Shown piece after piece: positions 1 through 10,734 of a stretch of 64,000 nucleotides of DNA (positions are counted from its first letter, which is position 1; each line of letters begins with the position of its first letter). The notes under the pieces are model-generated. The model was not told where the DNA came from and did no database searches. It saw nothing but the letters and a program-made list of their open reading frames with translations. The stretch comes from Phorcus lineatus (Eukaryota > Mollusca > Gastropoda > Trochida > Trochidae). The position numbers were made by a program, and so were the translations under genes. The DNA lies in NCBI GenBank assembly GCA_921293015.1, contig OV121091.1, positions 13,731,755 to 13,795,754 of the forward strand. Reading direction: 5' to 3'.

Positions 1-25
1 ATTATTATTATTATTATTATTGTTA

Positions 26-60
<35 letters not shown>
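1..60. repeat. (ATT)n microsatellite
   Basis: This is an almost pure ATT trinucleotide run with two GTT interruptions. It ends directly at the CAG splice acceptor of the first visible exon, so it lies at the 3' end of an intron of the ShKT/CCP gene. Confidence 0.95.
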
Positions 61-63
<3 letters not shown>

Positions 64-64
<1 letters not shown>

Positions 65-3000
65 TACATGTGTTAACACAGCTTCCCAATGCGCGACCTG
101 GGTTCCATTCGGGGAATGTTTACGGTCACCTGAGACTATGTGCGATTGTGCTTTTGGCTGCAACGCTCCCTCCGAATGTAACCGTGAGTAACGAACCATT
201 AACTTATTAATTAATTTTTTTAAAATGATCTTAGGCGCAATTGAATTGAAGCTCCTTCCATATACCCTGATCTCATTCGAGCCAAATCCCTCGTATCGCT
301 AGCTATCTAACCAGCCAGTGAGTCGACTCGCATCCAGCAACAGCGGCACAACCTGGATGGAAAATTCTCTCAAGTTCAATTGAGTAGCGTCAAGCTCCTT
401 GGATAACGATATTTAATTGGCTGAAACAATAACAGGTGAGCACAGCCACGAACATCAAGCCGCGCCAGTCGTACGAGGGATTTGGCTCGAAGGAGATCAG
501 GGTATATGGAAGGAGCTCGATTAGAGGATTCAATTACGCTGATGTAGCAGGATGTCTTGGGCGGTACTTCGTTTAGTATTATCTATATTCTTTTCAGCGT
601 CACTTGGAGACACAAGCTGCAACTGTGCGCGGTGGGCCAAGAATGGAGACTGCACCTCTTCAGCCACCTTGGTACAATGCCCTTACACCTGCAACCTTAG
701 GGCAAGTAAGTTGATAGTGACAACCGGTGTTTCGTTGTGGACATGCGTTGTTGCGCATCTTCAAACTTCATCACTCCCGATTGTCTGGCTTATTCAATTC
801 TTGCAGCAATTCACTAACTTTTCTATGCTTGCTGTCCAGGTTGCTGTGACGGATCTCGGTGGTAGTAGAAATCTTATTAGAAGTGCAACTTTTAGCATGA
901 ATAAGTATTTTGGTGGGTTTAAGGCAATGTTTGGTAAGCCAGTGACGGTGAGTTAGGGTGATTTGTGGTTTAACGCCGCTTTAAAGAGTAATTCAAGCCC
1001 GTAACGCTATTGTGACTATGCATGTTTTAATCTGAAATAACTATTTGTTCAATGTAGTGACAAAATAAACGAAACTTTAATTTTGACTGAAATTTACTGC
1101 GGGTCACTAGCTAACTTTTAAAGTGAAAGTTAGAATAGAGAAAATCTATCCCAGTATCTTTAATAACGAAATTATCAGCACGAGTTGATAAGATTTACTC
1201 TTTTTACTTTCATTATATATTTTCAGACATAGGGTGAAAAAAAGGAGGACAAATTTTACTAACAGTTATAGTTTTCAAATTGGTGTCTTGAACACCCAAC
1301 ATAATATTTTGATATGTTATCTATATTTTACTGAAATTTGTATCTCGAAATTCATATGTTTATCTTTTAATGATGTTTAAATTTCATGATATTTTTTTAA
1401 AGTTTCACGACACAAATTTGAAAAATAAGGTAAATGTATACCCTAAATAGAAATTCTATTTATCATCAACATGATTTTTATAGGATTTAATTAAAATATA
1501 GATTTTTGTATACTGCACTGCCTTTAACTCCTAATGTGGTGATGTCGTGTCATAGTGACGTCGTCATGTTTATGGCGTCAAATCATTCTGAAGCTCCCCA
1601 TGAACACCGAAAGAAACTGACTTTTTCATCATAAAATCGCAGAGGTTTATTATCATGCTCAGCTTTCGTTGAAATTGTAGACTGTCAACTTTTATACATC
1701 GCTAAAGATTTATAACCTAACAGATATTAGAAACCGACGTACCTAGAGGAGATGTTGAAGATTTTGACTTTGAGAGACTATTTAATATGCCACTATACTG
1801 ACTGAGTCCGTATGCAAGATCCCGCCAGGGGCTCGGCAACTTTGTCTGCAGTAGAGAACTGTTCTACACGCAGTCAGGTTTGGGTGCAATGCTACACTAA
1901 AATTCAGCGCAGTACCACCCATGGTTTGCTAGTTCCAGCCGATGCTCGCAGGTTTCACCGCAATGCATAGCCACAATGGTGTTGCAGGCTTTCTCCCTGC
2001 ACTATTACTAGCAGCCGCGATATAAGTGAAATAATCTTGAAAGCGGCGTTAAACATCAGCTCACCTCACCTCACCGTATGCAAGAACTATGCATTTTCAA
2101 TTATTGTTTTGACAATATTGCAATATGAACCATCATTATACGTCAGTTGACACAGAAACGTTAGACAATAAGTTTAGACTTGTGATGAGGCCAATACCTG
2201 TTTGGATAGACCCGAGGAAAGTAATATTGACCTCGGTCTCAGTCAGTATTAATTTCCTCGAGTCTACCGAATTCTCCATAATTGTTTTTCTTTTGAATTA
2301 AATACGAAAGAAAAAAAACAGTTAAGAACAGCAATCTGGATCAATTGTGCAACATGACGGTCAAATGACGCCACGATAACAATAGTATGACGTCATGTAA
2401 CAACGGTTTGACGTCATTATGTCTCTTTCAAGTCAATATCACTTTTGGATGGACTCGGAGTGATGTCAATATTCTTTTCTGTCGACTGACACATGACCGC
2501 TTCTCGATCAATTGGATCGCCGGAAAATTAAGCTTGCATAATAATTTCTTATATTGTGAATTGTATCTAAAGTGTTTAGTTTCAATAACATTTGAGTTTT
2601 GGTCACACAAATTATTCTTAAAATCTAATCAAAATTCAAGGAATAAAGAAATGGCTTCGTTTAGATATGCAACATTGTGTTTTATGTTTACTTACAACTG
2701 GGTAAGCCTCGTACCATATATTTGTGAAAAGAATAAACCCACTCTTAGTTTTTTGTCTCATTCCAGCCGTGACATGTCCAAATGTACCTGATATAACAAA
2801 CGCTGAAGTCAGTGTTAGTGGTCCTTACTACTATTTAGACGATGTCCACTATTTCTGTGTAACTGGAGCCACTGCAACTACTGAGACTCACCAGAACGGA
2901 ATGCGGATGTGCAAAGCAGATGGAACATGGAAATTGAGTGGATATTATGGAGATGAACCCGTGTGTGTAATGGGTAATATCCATTTACAGTTTATAAAAT

Positions 3001-3663
3001 CATATATTTCAGAACTTAGCTTTACGGAACACAACCCTCATCCAATAGAACCCCTGATCCCTCTTTATAACCATACCAAGGTACAAGTCCATTGTAAAGG
3101 CAATTCAAATACCCTGACTTTCCTTTTCCTAAACATATTAAGACGTATTTTTTATTATTTATTGTTAAGTTGCAAAGAGCCTTACAAGTTTACCCTACTT
3201 CTATATTTAGTTGTAGACGCTAGTGTATGTTTGTCCTTTTGTAACAGACACAGAAACACCCACAACTTCAACAACAACGACAACAACAACCACAACCACC
3301 ACTACAACAACGACAACAACAACCACAACCACCACTACAACAACGACTACAAAGCCAACAACAACAACCACTACAACAACCACAACAACAACCACCACAA
3401 CTATTGCCCCAGGACACCTTGCCATTATGGACGACATTCAAAACTGTGTTTCTCTGCACAAATCCTTTGAAGCAGATAATTCTTCTCCAAAAGTGACAAC
3501 AATCCAGACCAGTGCTTACGCCTCATTCAACCTGTGTGCACATGTGTGTGGGATGATCAGCGAGTGCATCTACTTTTCATACGACACAAAGACTCTCACG
3601 TGCATCTTCATGTCAGGTGGTGGGTCGATTTATGAAGGGAAAGACCTTTGGATGAAGAAATAA
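64..3663 (+). CDS. Secreted ShKT-ShKT-CCP-(Thr-rich)-PAN mosaic protein, 3' part (multi-exon)
   Basis: Four exons can be read: 64-183, 598-705, 2767-2973 and 3248-3663. Each starts after a pyrimidine-rich AG, and the first three end at GTGAGT, GTAAGT and GTAATA. All junctions are phase 1, as is usual for shuffled extracellular domains, and the joined frame gives 282 residues and a TAA stop. Exons 1 and 2 each encode a Cys-rich module with the pattern C-x2-W-x3-G-x-C followed by a Cys cluster, which resembles ShKT domains (7 and 5 cysteines). Exon 3 is a CCP/sushi module that starts TCPNVPDI, has an inner FC and a C-x4-GTW motif, and ends PVCV. Exon 4 begins with about 50 Thr-rich residues, a probable O-glycosylated stalk built partly from 33-bp tandem repeats, and then a PAN/apple-like Cys module (C-x3-C, then IYFSYD and TLTC). 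The architecture suggests a secreted, carbohydrate- or protein-binding immune or mucus protein, but the function is inferred. The 5' exons, including any signal peptide, lie outside the window. Confidence 0.7.
230..554 (-). mobile_element. Foldback (long-TIR) element, second copy, in an intron
   Basis: This segment lies in the intron between exons 1 and 2 of the ShKT/CCP gene. It aligns over about 320 bp, in reverse orientation, with the element at 5423-5751. It has the same inverted arms (a GAGCCAAATCCCTCGTA block near 280-296 and its complement near 475-491). Its left end is eroded and its right end GCAGGATG is kept. Confidence 0.65.
706..2766. other. Intron of the ShKT/CCP gene, repeat-bearing
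   Basis: About 2.06 kb lie between the donor at 706 and the acceptor ending at 2766. The segment is AT-rich, with a reversed SINE tail fragment near 946-1000, a SINE at 1822-2079 and an imperfect inverted repeat at about 2206-2266. Open frames within it look random. Confidence 0.6.
1822..2079 (+). mobile_element. tRNA-derived SINE, 5' truncated
   Basis: It matches the body of the SINEs at 3824-4055 and 6472-6712. Shared parts are GGGTGCAATGCTACACT, ACCACCCATGG, GCCGATGCTCGCAGG and the 3' block AAGCGGCGTTAAAC, followed by CTCACCTCACCTCAC. Most of the tRNA-like head is missing. Confidence 0.75.
3270..3407 (+). repeat. Coding Thr-codon repeat (33-bp tandem units)
   Basis: The stretch is ACA/ACG/ACC/ACT-rich. 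A 33-bp unit recurs at about 3270 and 3303, followed by partial copies. It encodes the poly-Thr stalk in exon 4 of the ShKT/CCP gene and is a likely site of length polymorphism. Confidence 0.85.
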
Positions 3664-3805
3664 CAAATCAATTCATATATGGTGACTATATTCAAATGCA
3701 CGTTCTCATAAGATACTTTCCTCACATTGTTCCCAAACATCTTCAAGGACCTATTCATGAGTGACGAATTATGAGTGACATCACTAGTGCTGATTATACT
3801 ATACG

Positions 3806-3811
3806 AATAAA
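3806..3811 (+). terminator. Polyadenylation signal of the ShKT/CCP gene
   Basis: AATAAA lies about 140 bp after the TAA stop at 3661-3663 and just before the SINE that starts at 3824. Confidence 0.6.
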
Positions 3812-3823
3812 CACAATCATCAC

Positions 3824-4055
3824 GGGGGCGGGATAGCGCAGTGGTTTGCGCGTTCGGCTTCAGATCAAGAGGTCCGTGGTTCGAATCCCGCAGTCAGTTT
3901 TGGGTGCAATGCTACACTGATTTTCAGCGTGGTACCACCCATGGTACGCTAGTTCAAGCCGATGCTCGCAGGATTCACCTCAATGAATAGTGTTGCGGGC
4001 TTTCTAAGTGAAACAGTCTTGAAGCGGCCTTAAACCCTAACTCACCTCACCTCAC
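3824..4055 (+). mobile_element. tRNA-derived SINE with (CTCAC)n tail
   Basis: The head has RNA polymerase III box-like motifs: GGATAGCGCAGTGGTTTG (box A-like) and GGTTCGAATCCCG (box B). The shared body follows (GGGTGCAATGCTACACT, ACCACCCATGG), and the element ends AAGCGGCCTTAAACC plus CTCACCTCACCTCAC. It is not a functional tRNA gene, since no cloverleaf 3' half follows box B. Confidence 0.85.
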
Positions 4056-4679
4056 AATCAGCACACGACGATGTCACCACAAAGCACACACGTTTCAATT
4101 GTTACAAATATTATCTACATCTTGATCTTTGGAGACAACTGACGATTGCTGATGGTGCCTAAGATCGTGATGGCCTTTACTTCTGTAAATGAAGTTGGTC
4201 CTTGACATAACATACCCATACGTGTCTGGTTTATCTTATTGTGTTGATGACAAACGAATCCACATACACTTTTGACCTGTCGAAATATCTACGTATTGTT
4301 TACGAAAAGTTCAAATGAATTGTGTTGCTGATAACATCACTCTTGTCTGTTAATGTTTTTGTAAAATATGTATATTTGTATTCTCTTGTACCACCCTTGG
4401 TGTTTTTCGAGAAATAAACATTGATTGATTGACTACTTGAATGATTGATTGAGGGGCAAACATAGCCTCAAAAATTATTCTCAGCCCCTAATGCGAGGCA
4501 ACCACTTTTCATTTTTCCTGGAGAAATTACATTTGAAGGTGGAGATCTTTGGAGGAACCCTTTCATACTCATATCTGTGTAAATTCAGGTCGAAACAAAA
4601 CATACATGTATATGGATACTATTAAGTCGAGGTCACCTTAGGTCTTCCTCACAGGGTTTTGTTTTATATTCACATGACT

Positions 4680-5216
4680 TTAAATATATATATAAAGAGT
4701 AAACATCGGATGGTTCTGACTGGATCAATCTTCTTTAAGCTTTTCATCTTGGGTTGGAAAAGAACCATCCATACCCCTTACAGAGACCCCAAAAACATCA
4801 AAACAAAACGCAGGCCGTCAAACAAGATCAATGGCATCCATTACAAAAGAAAGGCATGTCAAAAAAAATCTACCTTATTGCTTAGCACGGCGCATATGCA
4901 CCATAATTAAGGATGAGAGGTTACGGCAAAAAAGGTTAGAAGAATTAAAAGATGCTCTGCAAGAACGGGCCTTCCCCAAAAATATGATTGACAAAGGTAT
5001 TGAAAAGGCAACCAACCACACCATATTGGAATTGCGAAAACCCAAAGGAAAATTAGAACAAAAACGTACTATAACATTTGTTAGTTCCCACAAACCAAAC
5101 AATCCAAATATGTTCCCTATAATTCAGAATAACCTAAGTCTCTTAACCCAAGATAAAAAGCTTAAAGAAGATTGATCCAGTCAGAACCATCTGATGTTTA
5201 CTCTTTCTTATATATA
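4680..5216 (+). mobile_element. Penelope-like retrotransposon fragment bounded by 72-bp inverted repeats
   Basis: The open frame at 4831-5175 resembles the region after the RT core of Penelope-like elements. It has LPYCLARRICTII, then an ELKDALQERAFPKNMIDKGI block, then TFVSSHKPNNPN and a LLTQDKKLKE ending. The right arm (5145-5216) includes the 3' end of that frame. A near-perfect inverted copy lies at about 4685-4755, giving a large hairpin. Inverted or partial copies are common in Penelope insertions. The fragment lacks the RT core and any GIY-YIG domain, so it is dead. A (TA)n tract follows at 5256-5284. Confidence 0.6.
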
Positions 5217-5249
5217 ACTTTCCTTCACGTGAGAAACCTATTCTCCTTT

Positions 5250-5255
<6 letters not shown>

Positions 5256-5284
<29 letters not shown>
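5256..5284. repeat. (TA)n microsatellite
   Basis: A dinucleotide TA run just 3' of the Penelope-like fragment. Confidence 0.9.
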
Positions 5285-5287
<3 letters not shown>

Positions 5288-5422
5288 GAAAATTAATATT
5301 ATATATATAATAACATATTACTCATTATACCTTACGAGCACGCTTATTATGCCACGTAAAAACCAATCCTGTTGTAAAGATATGTGAATGAGGACCAAAC
5401 GGTAAACTTTGTGAGAAGTCGT

Positions 5423-5751
5423 CATCCTGCTTCATCAGCGTAATTGAATCCGCTGATCGAGTTCTATTTATACCCTTATCTCCTTCAAGCCAAATCCCTC
5501 GTACGGCTGGCGCGGCTTGATGTTCGTGGCTGTGCTCACCTGTTATTGTTTCAGCCGATGAAATGTCGTTATCCAAGGAGTCTTTTGAAATTAACGGAAT
5601 TTTCCATCCGGGTTGTGCCGCTGTTTCTGGATGCGAGTCGTCTCATTGGCTGGTTAGATAGCTAGCGATACGAAGGATTTGGCTCGAAGGAGATCATGGT
5701 ATATGGAAGGAGCTCGATCAGCGGATTCAATTACGTTGATGAAGCAGGATG
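5423..5751 (+). mobile_element. MULE-type foldback element with ~83-bp TIRs and 9-bp target repeat
   Basis: The two ends are inverted copies. The left end starts CATCCTGCTTCATCAGCGT, and the complement of the right end reads CATCCTGCTTCATCAACGT. Similarity continues inward for about 83 bp. Near-identical 9-bp direct repeats flank it (AGAAGTCGT before, AGAAGTCAT after), the target-duplication length typical of Mutator-like elements. There is no transposase frame, so it is non-autonomous. A second copy is at 230-554. Confidence 0.65.
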
Positions 5752-6471
5752 AGAAGTCATCAGAGTGTTAATATTTTTTTTTAGGGTGCAATGACCAGTG
5801 AATGCATATTTTTTCATATGGTACACTCTGGGTTTACGGTTACTCATAGCTTAATGTTCCGATACTCTTCGCAGTGACATTTGAGATATTTTTTTTATCA
5901 GGAAAATCCGTACTGTAATTCCGAGCCCTTGACAAAAACCTGCATCAATAACTTAAGGAAAGAAAAATCGCCCTGTAAAAATGAAGTAAAAGGGTTTCCT
6001 CTGAGCCGAATTTTTTGTGAATGGTTCGATTACTTTATTTATAATGTTATACTCTTTATGATTAATGTACTTTTATATCTGCTTAACTGTATTAATCCAT
6101 TTTCAAATATCGATTGACCAACATGATTAACCATAAATCAAAGATCCCTTCTTCATACTCATTCTCAATACACATTGGCAAAGTATTTACCACTACTTTA
6201 CTCAAAAGTGAATCGTGGTCTGGTGGTTTAAGTGCTACAGATACCCCATAAACTATGCCAGCCGGAACGTACATGCTACTGGTTGGGGCTCCCAAACTTG
6301 ACAGGTCTACGGATAGAAGCCAGACCAAATTTGAGTCGTTCTTCAACCTGCTGATAATCTCTCATTACGCCTTTCTTTCCCGTCTTTTTCCTCATCCGAT
6401 CCCTTTCCCCCTGACCTATCCATCCTCTTTTGGATGATTTTCATCAACGTGTTTTGTAACTGAAATATTGA

Positions 6472-6712
6472 AGTGAGGTGAGTTGGTGTTTAACACCGCT
6501 TTCAAGAGTATTTCACTTATATCGCGGCTGCTAGTATTACTGCGAGCATCGGCTGGAACTAGCGAACCATGGGTAGTACTGCGCTGAAATTCAGTGTAGC
6601 ATTGCACCCAAACCTGACTGCGTGTAGAACAGTTCTTTACTGCAGACAAAGTTGCCGAGCCCCTGGCTCATGATCCGAAGCCGAACGCGCTAACCACTGC
6701 GCTATCCCGCCC
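6472..6712 (-). mobile_element. Full-length tRNA-derived SINE with 12-bp target-site duplication
   Basis: On the minus strand this is the complete SINE: tRNA-like head (6650-6712), body, AAGCGGTGTTAAACACC and a short CTCAC tail. It is flanked by the perfect direct repeat CTGAAATATTGA at 6460-6471 and 6713-6724, which shows insertion by target-primed reverse transcription. Confidence 0.85.
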
Positions 6713-6786
6713 CTGAAATATTGATAAAAACAAGTTAAACCCAAACTTTACGAAATGATGAGAATATAAAGATCAGAGTAACTTAA

Positions 6787-7255
6787 AGTGCCACTCCGTG
6801 AGTTGTTGGAGTCATATATGCCCAACTTAATCAATGGTGTCATTTAATCGCGAAGTATCGACTGTTACCACAAAAACCACATTAAAAAGCTTATTGGTTT
6901 TTCACAGTGACAATATGGAGGTAGAATGTCGCAATTATGATCGAAAACCGGACAGTGGCGCGCATCAAATCGTCAAACGTAAATTTGGAGACTTATCTGA
7001 AACAGCCAGAAGAGCAGTTAGGATTTGATAGCGTTTGTTTGGTTATATAAATACTCTCCATGTATATTGGACGTATATCTACACCTCTATGCATTTATAA
7101 GGCTGTTTTTAGATTTTCATGGAAAACCAGTATTTGTCATATATTTGTCATTTGGACATGAAAAGTTAAGATGTTTTGATTTTATATCACCACATATGAC
7201 ATTTAGGTTGGTATCAAAGATAAATAATATGTTATGAAAATTACGGAGTGGCTCT
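6787..7255 (+). mobile_element. TTAA MITE, family A, copy 1
   Basis: A 469-bp element with terminal inverted repeats AGTGCCACTCCGTGA / ...CGGAGTGGCTCT and TTAA on both sides (6783-6786, 7256-7259). TTAA target sites are characteristic of the piggyBac superfamily. There is no coding capacity. Five further copies in the window share the terminal repeats. Confidence 0.8.
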
Positions 7256-7259
7256 TTAA

Positions 7260-8800
7260 CCTGAATCCCTTTTAACACAGGTTTCAAATGCGACATTTCC
7301 TGAACATTATCCTCAATATGCCTTCTAATATCTTAATTAAAGTCACATTAGTTATTACAATGGTATCAATCTAATCAAAACAAGAGTCGTATATATAAGG
7401 CTACAGATTCCTCTGCTTAGCTAATAATAAGACAGCTAGAATCTTTGATATCCAATGCTATTCTTTCTTACAAAACTAGGTGTTTTGAAAATATAAAATG
7501 TCACATAAGAGAAAAAACAGGTATAATCCAAACAGAATTATTTTAAAAGAAATGTTTAACAGACAAAATTTTATAAGTGGATACAGATTGTTTCAATATA
7601 AATTAAAAATATATATATATATACATAAAATATTACGAAATTGTGAACAATTGTATACGTTAAATTATGTAATATGTCAACTGAGAGGCGTTGAAATTAA
7701 ATGGTTCATTGAAAGAACTACTTCTTTTAATGACATTTCATTTACAGCTTTCTTTCACCATAAAAAATCTAATTATGAAAATAATGTCGAAAGATTTGGC
7801 ATGTTTCTACTGCACATTATCTTATTTATGCTCAAAAGCCGATTATATTGAATATGGTTCGCGCAAATATCGGTTAATCAATAAGCATCACTTTATAATG
7901 AGCGTTTCTGGTTCATAGCTTTGCATCTAAGCAAATGCTTTTTTATTGCCAGTGGGGAATAACATAGTTTACAAATGATCCTTTTCTTCACATAATCTTG
8001 CCAGCGTCTGTTCCTTAAGCGAGTCAAGGGTTTATTGAAACCAAACCCAATCGTGCGATATTTATGCATAATAGATATCATAAGCAAGCGAAAGGTCATA
8101 GTTTTCTGTTTGATAGTTGAACGTTCTATAGTTGTTACAAACACTGTATTGCATTTTGTCTAAGGTTATATAACGGATATCACATAAAGGATAGGATATG
8201 TATAAGCATTTGTAAGACAATTGTTTTAATTCAAAGCAATAGTTCTTACACTTTTCTAACACTTATGTATTTAAACGAAAACATGCATATCCGTTTAGTT
8301 TTGTACCCGGATAAAGAGACATTTTAATATATTATGACACAAACAAATTACACCTTCTCAATTGAATAGTACGTTTAGAAAAATAAAATGCAATCATGTA
8401 CAAATGCTTAGATCGCCTGGTATTCAAGATGGTGTCATATATTAGTTAAGTTAAAAAAAACAACTAAATTCAAAATTTAATTATTTTAAAGGCAACATGC
8501 GATAAGCAAAATCGACTCAAATTGTAAAAACTGGACTTTTAGAGATTCGTTTGTATATATCGTTATGTATTTTATCTTGAAAAAATTAGTAATTTCAACT
8601 TTTGAAAAGTCGTAAAAATAATATAATAATAAAATCGTAATATCGAGAATACAGGCGTAATAACAAGTCTTAATTTCGTAATAACAAGAATAATCTCGAA
8701 ATTTCGGGAAACCTTTCAATCCTTCTGCAAAGAAAGTGAAATTGCATATCATTCGATTCATATTGTTTACTAATATGATAAACCACATCGTGATACGCAG
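7260..8800. other. AT-rich intergenic DNA, nothing recognised
   Basis: No supported gene was found. Open frames of about 60-117 codons in this AT-rich stretch have no recognisable domain or splice context. The part near 8580-8720 has scattered TCGTAAT/ATTACGA motifs that may be decayed palindromic repeats. Confidence 0.6.
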
Positions 8801-8875
8801 CAATGTTTAATCGTACACAAATGCGCGCATGCATACATTCATACATATATACACATAAACGTACATATTGTCATA

Positions 8876-8960
8876 CACACACGTACGTACGTACGTATAT
8901 ACATACATACATACGTACATGCGTACATACCTACATACATGTATACAAACGTACACACAT
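8876..8960. repeat. ACGT/ACAT tetranucleotide microsatellite
   Basis: Tandem ACGT, ACAT and ACGTACAT tetramers. Open frames over it on both strands are low-complexity artefacts. Confidence 0.85.
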
Positions 8961-8990
8961 AAACGCAGAATACACACATGAAATATATGA

Positions 8991-9840
8991 TCGGGGGAAA
9001 AACAAAGAATTTATAGATCCAATACAAATATTCATTTTATTAGATTGTCCTCATCTGACGAAATCATCTTATTTAACGCATCAGCACTTTTCTTTGCCTT
9101 TTTGCTCGTGACATAATGAATATTTCAAATCAATTTTCAAAAACTCGTAATTACGATTTTTAAAATAGAAAATACAAATAACAGAGGTATATAAGCTTGA
9201 AATTACGATTTTCTCGTAATCACGGGTACTTAAAGACAAAAAAACAACAGTTTTGAATGTGATATCAATAGTCTTCATTACTGAAGCACACAAACCACCA
9301 CACCACGATAAGGTTTTGGTGGTTGTCAAATTTTCGAGGATAAGGTCGGCTTCATGATTGGTAGTGTTAACCATTCATGAAGGAAGTACCTAAGGACATC
9401 AGTATCCACTCATGGGTGATTTTGTTGATGTTGGGAATACAGTAACTCATGTGAAACGCTTGAGCTTGGATTATAAATCGTCATACCATTCCCTAGAGGA
9501 ATCCTTGCTGTCATGGTATGAAACAGATAAACGTACGATTTCTATGGAAGTTGTCGACTTATACACTGGTGACATACAAGGCTGATGAACGTTATTCACA
9601 TAGAATATAAGTTCCCAAAGGCCATACGTGCTGGTTAGGATTGGCGGTGCCTGTGACAGGTGAAAACTGTGTCACTTGTAACTAAGTTCTCTGCAGTCTA
9701 CTTAAAAGTATTCTCCTTGATTGTTTATAAAGAAAAACTGATAGGATGTAAAATTCTGACGTACTTAATTAGAACCTAAGAATTCAGGGTAGTTGAGGTA
9801 GCTCGTGGTTACACATCACTTTCAAAAGTACTTCACTTCA
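8991..9840. other. Intergenic DNA, nothing recognised
   Basis: No gene or complete mobile element was recognised. Near 9130-9225 there are inverted CTCGTAAT/ATTACGA motifs like those near 8620-8700, perhaps ends of an old palindromic element. Confidence 0.5.
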
Positions 9841-9847
9841 TTAATTA

Positions 9848-9985
9848 TCATTTCACCTGAATCCAATAAATATTTCACCTAATTCTTAATTATTTGACCT
9901 AAATCTTAATTATTTCACCTAAATCTTAATTATTTCACCTAAATCTTAATTATTTCACCTCAATCTTAATTATTTCACCTTTATC
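9848..9985. repeat. 20-bp minisatellite, about 6 units
   Basis: Tandem units of ATTTCACCTAAATCTTAATT with point variants, for example GACCT for CACCT and CCTCAA for CCTAAA. Confidence 0.9.
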
Positions 9986-10056
9986 ATTTTCACAGCGGTT
10001 AATATTTTAGTTGATAGTGACTAAGGGTATATATGACGAGTTTTTTTCATTTGCAG

Positions 10057-10183
10057 CTTCTGCTAAATATGACAAAGCCTGTAACATTGAAATAGCTCCT
10101 CATCGCAGTCCAACCCTCGAGCATAGGCCTAGCAAACGAAGACGACATCCTCGATCACCCAGGAGCTAACGTTCCAAAATAAA
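10057..10183 (+). CDS. Possible terminal coding exon of an unidentified gene
   Basis: A pyrimidine-rich TTTTTTTCATTTGCAG acceptor is followed by a phase-1 frame of 37 codons. The frame ends with a basic tail (RPSKRRRHPRSPRS) and TAA at 10167-10169. AATAAA follows at 10178-10183. No upstream partner exon was identified and no domain is recognisable, so this is only a candidate. The AATAAA is unusually close to the stop. Confidence 0.25.
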
Positions 10184-10734
10184 CCACCGTTTGAACTCTT
10201 CTTCATGAATATGTGTACCCAAATTACCCGCCCTTTTTTCTTGTTATGAATCCGAGACTATCGAAAGAATCAAACTGAACAAAATGTTCTTCATGAGGAA
10301 AACGCTTACCACTTACACCATTTTTTTCTGACGCGTCTGCAATAATTTTCATTTTCATGCCCGTTTTACAGTTTAGGGTTACGGTGCTTATCGGCGCTTG
10401 CCGTTTCATGTCGGAGGTGCTTCAAATCAAGTGCATCCCATCGCGAGTGGGTTATCAATCTAGTAATTGCACAGCCGATACTAATGACAGACGATTTCTT
10501 CATTCTGTGTATCGCCTATTTATCTTAGTTCTGTATGGAAAAAGGTAAGCATTAGCTGTTTTCATTGCATATTCGGCTGCGAAATTATATGTGTTCTATG
10601 TCATGTACATGTATGTTAGTGATGAAATGTTTGCCTAACGTGCATTAAAAAAGTGATCCTATGACCTAAAATGCTTGAAATGCAAGTCCAGGGAAGAGCA
10701 ACTCAAGATCACTCGCGTTGTACCATGCCTTTAA

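Noticed and set aside
3824-3900. tRNA gene
   Set aside because: Box A- and box B-like motifs are present, but no 3' half of a tRNA follows. The sequence continues into the SINE body shared by other copies.
5423-5751. Hammerhead ribozyme suggested by CTGATGA-like motifs at the element end next to a Penelope-like fragment
   Set aside because: The GAAA segment and the stems needed around the core could not be found in the right positions. The motif is part of the long terminal inverted repeat.
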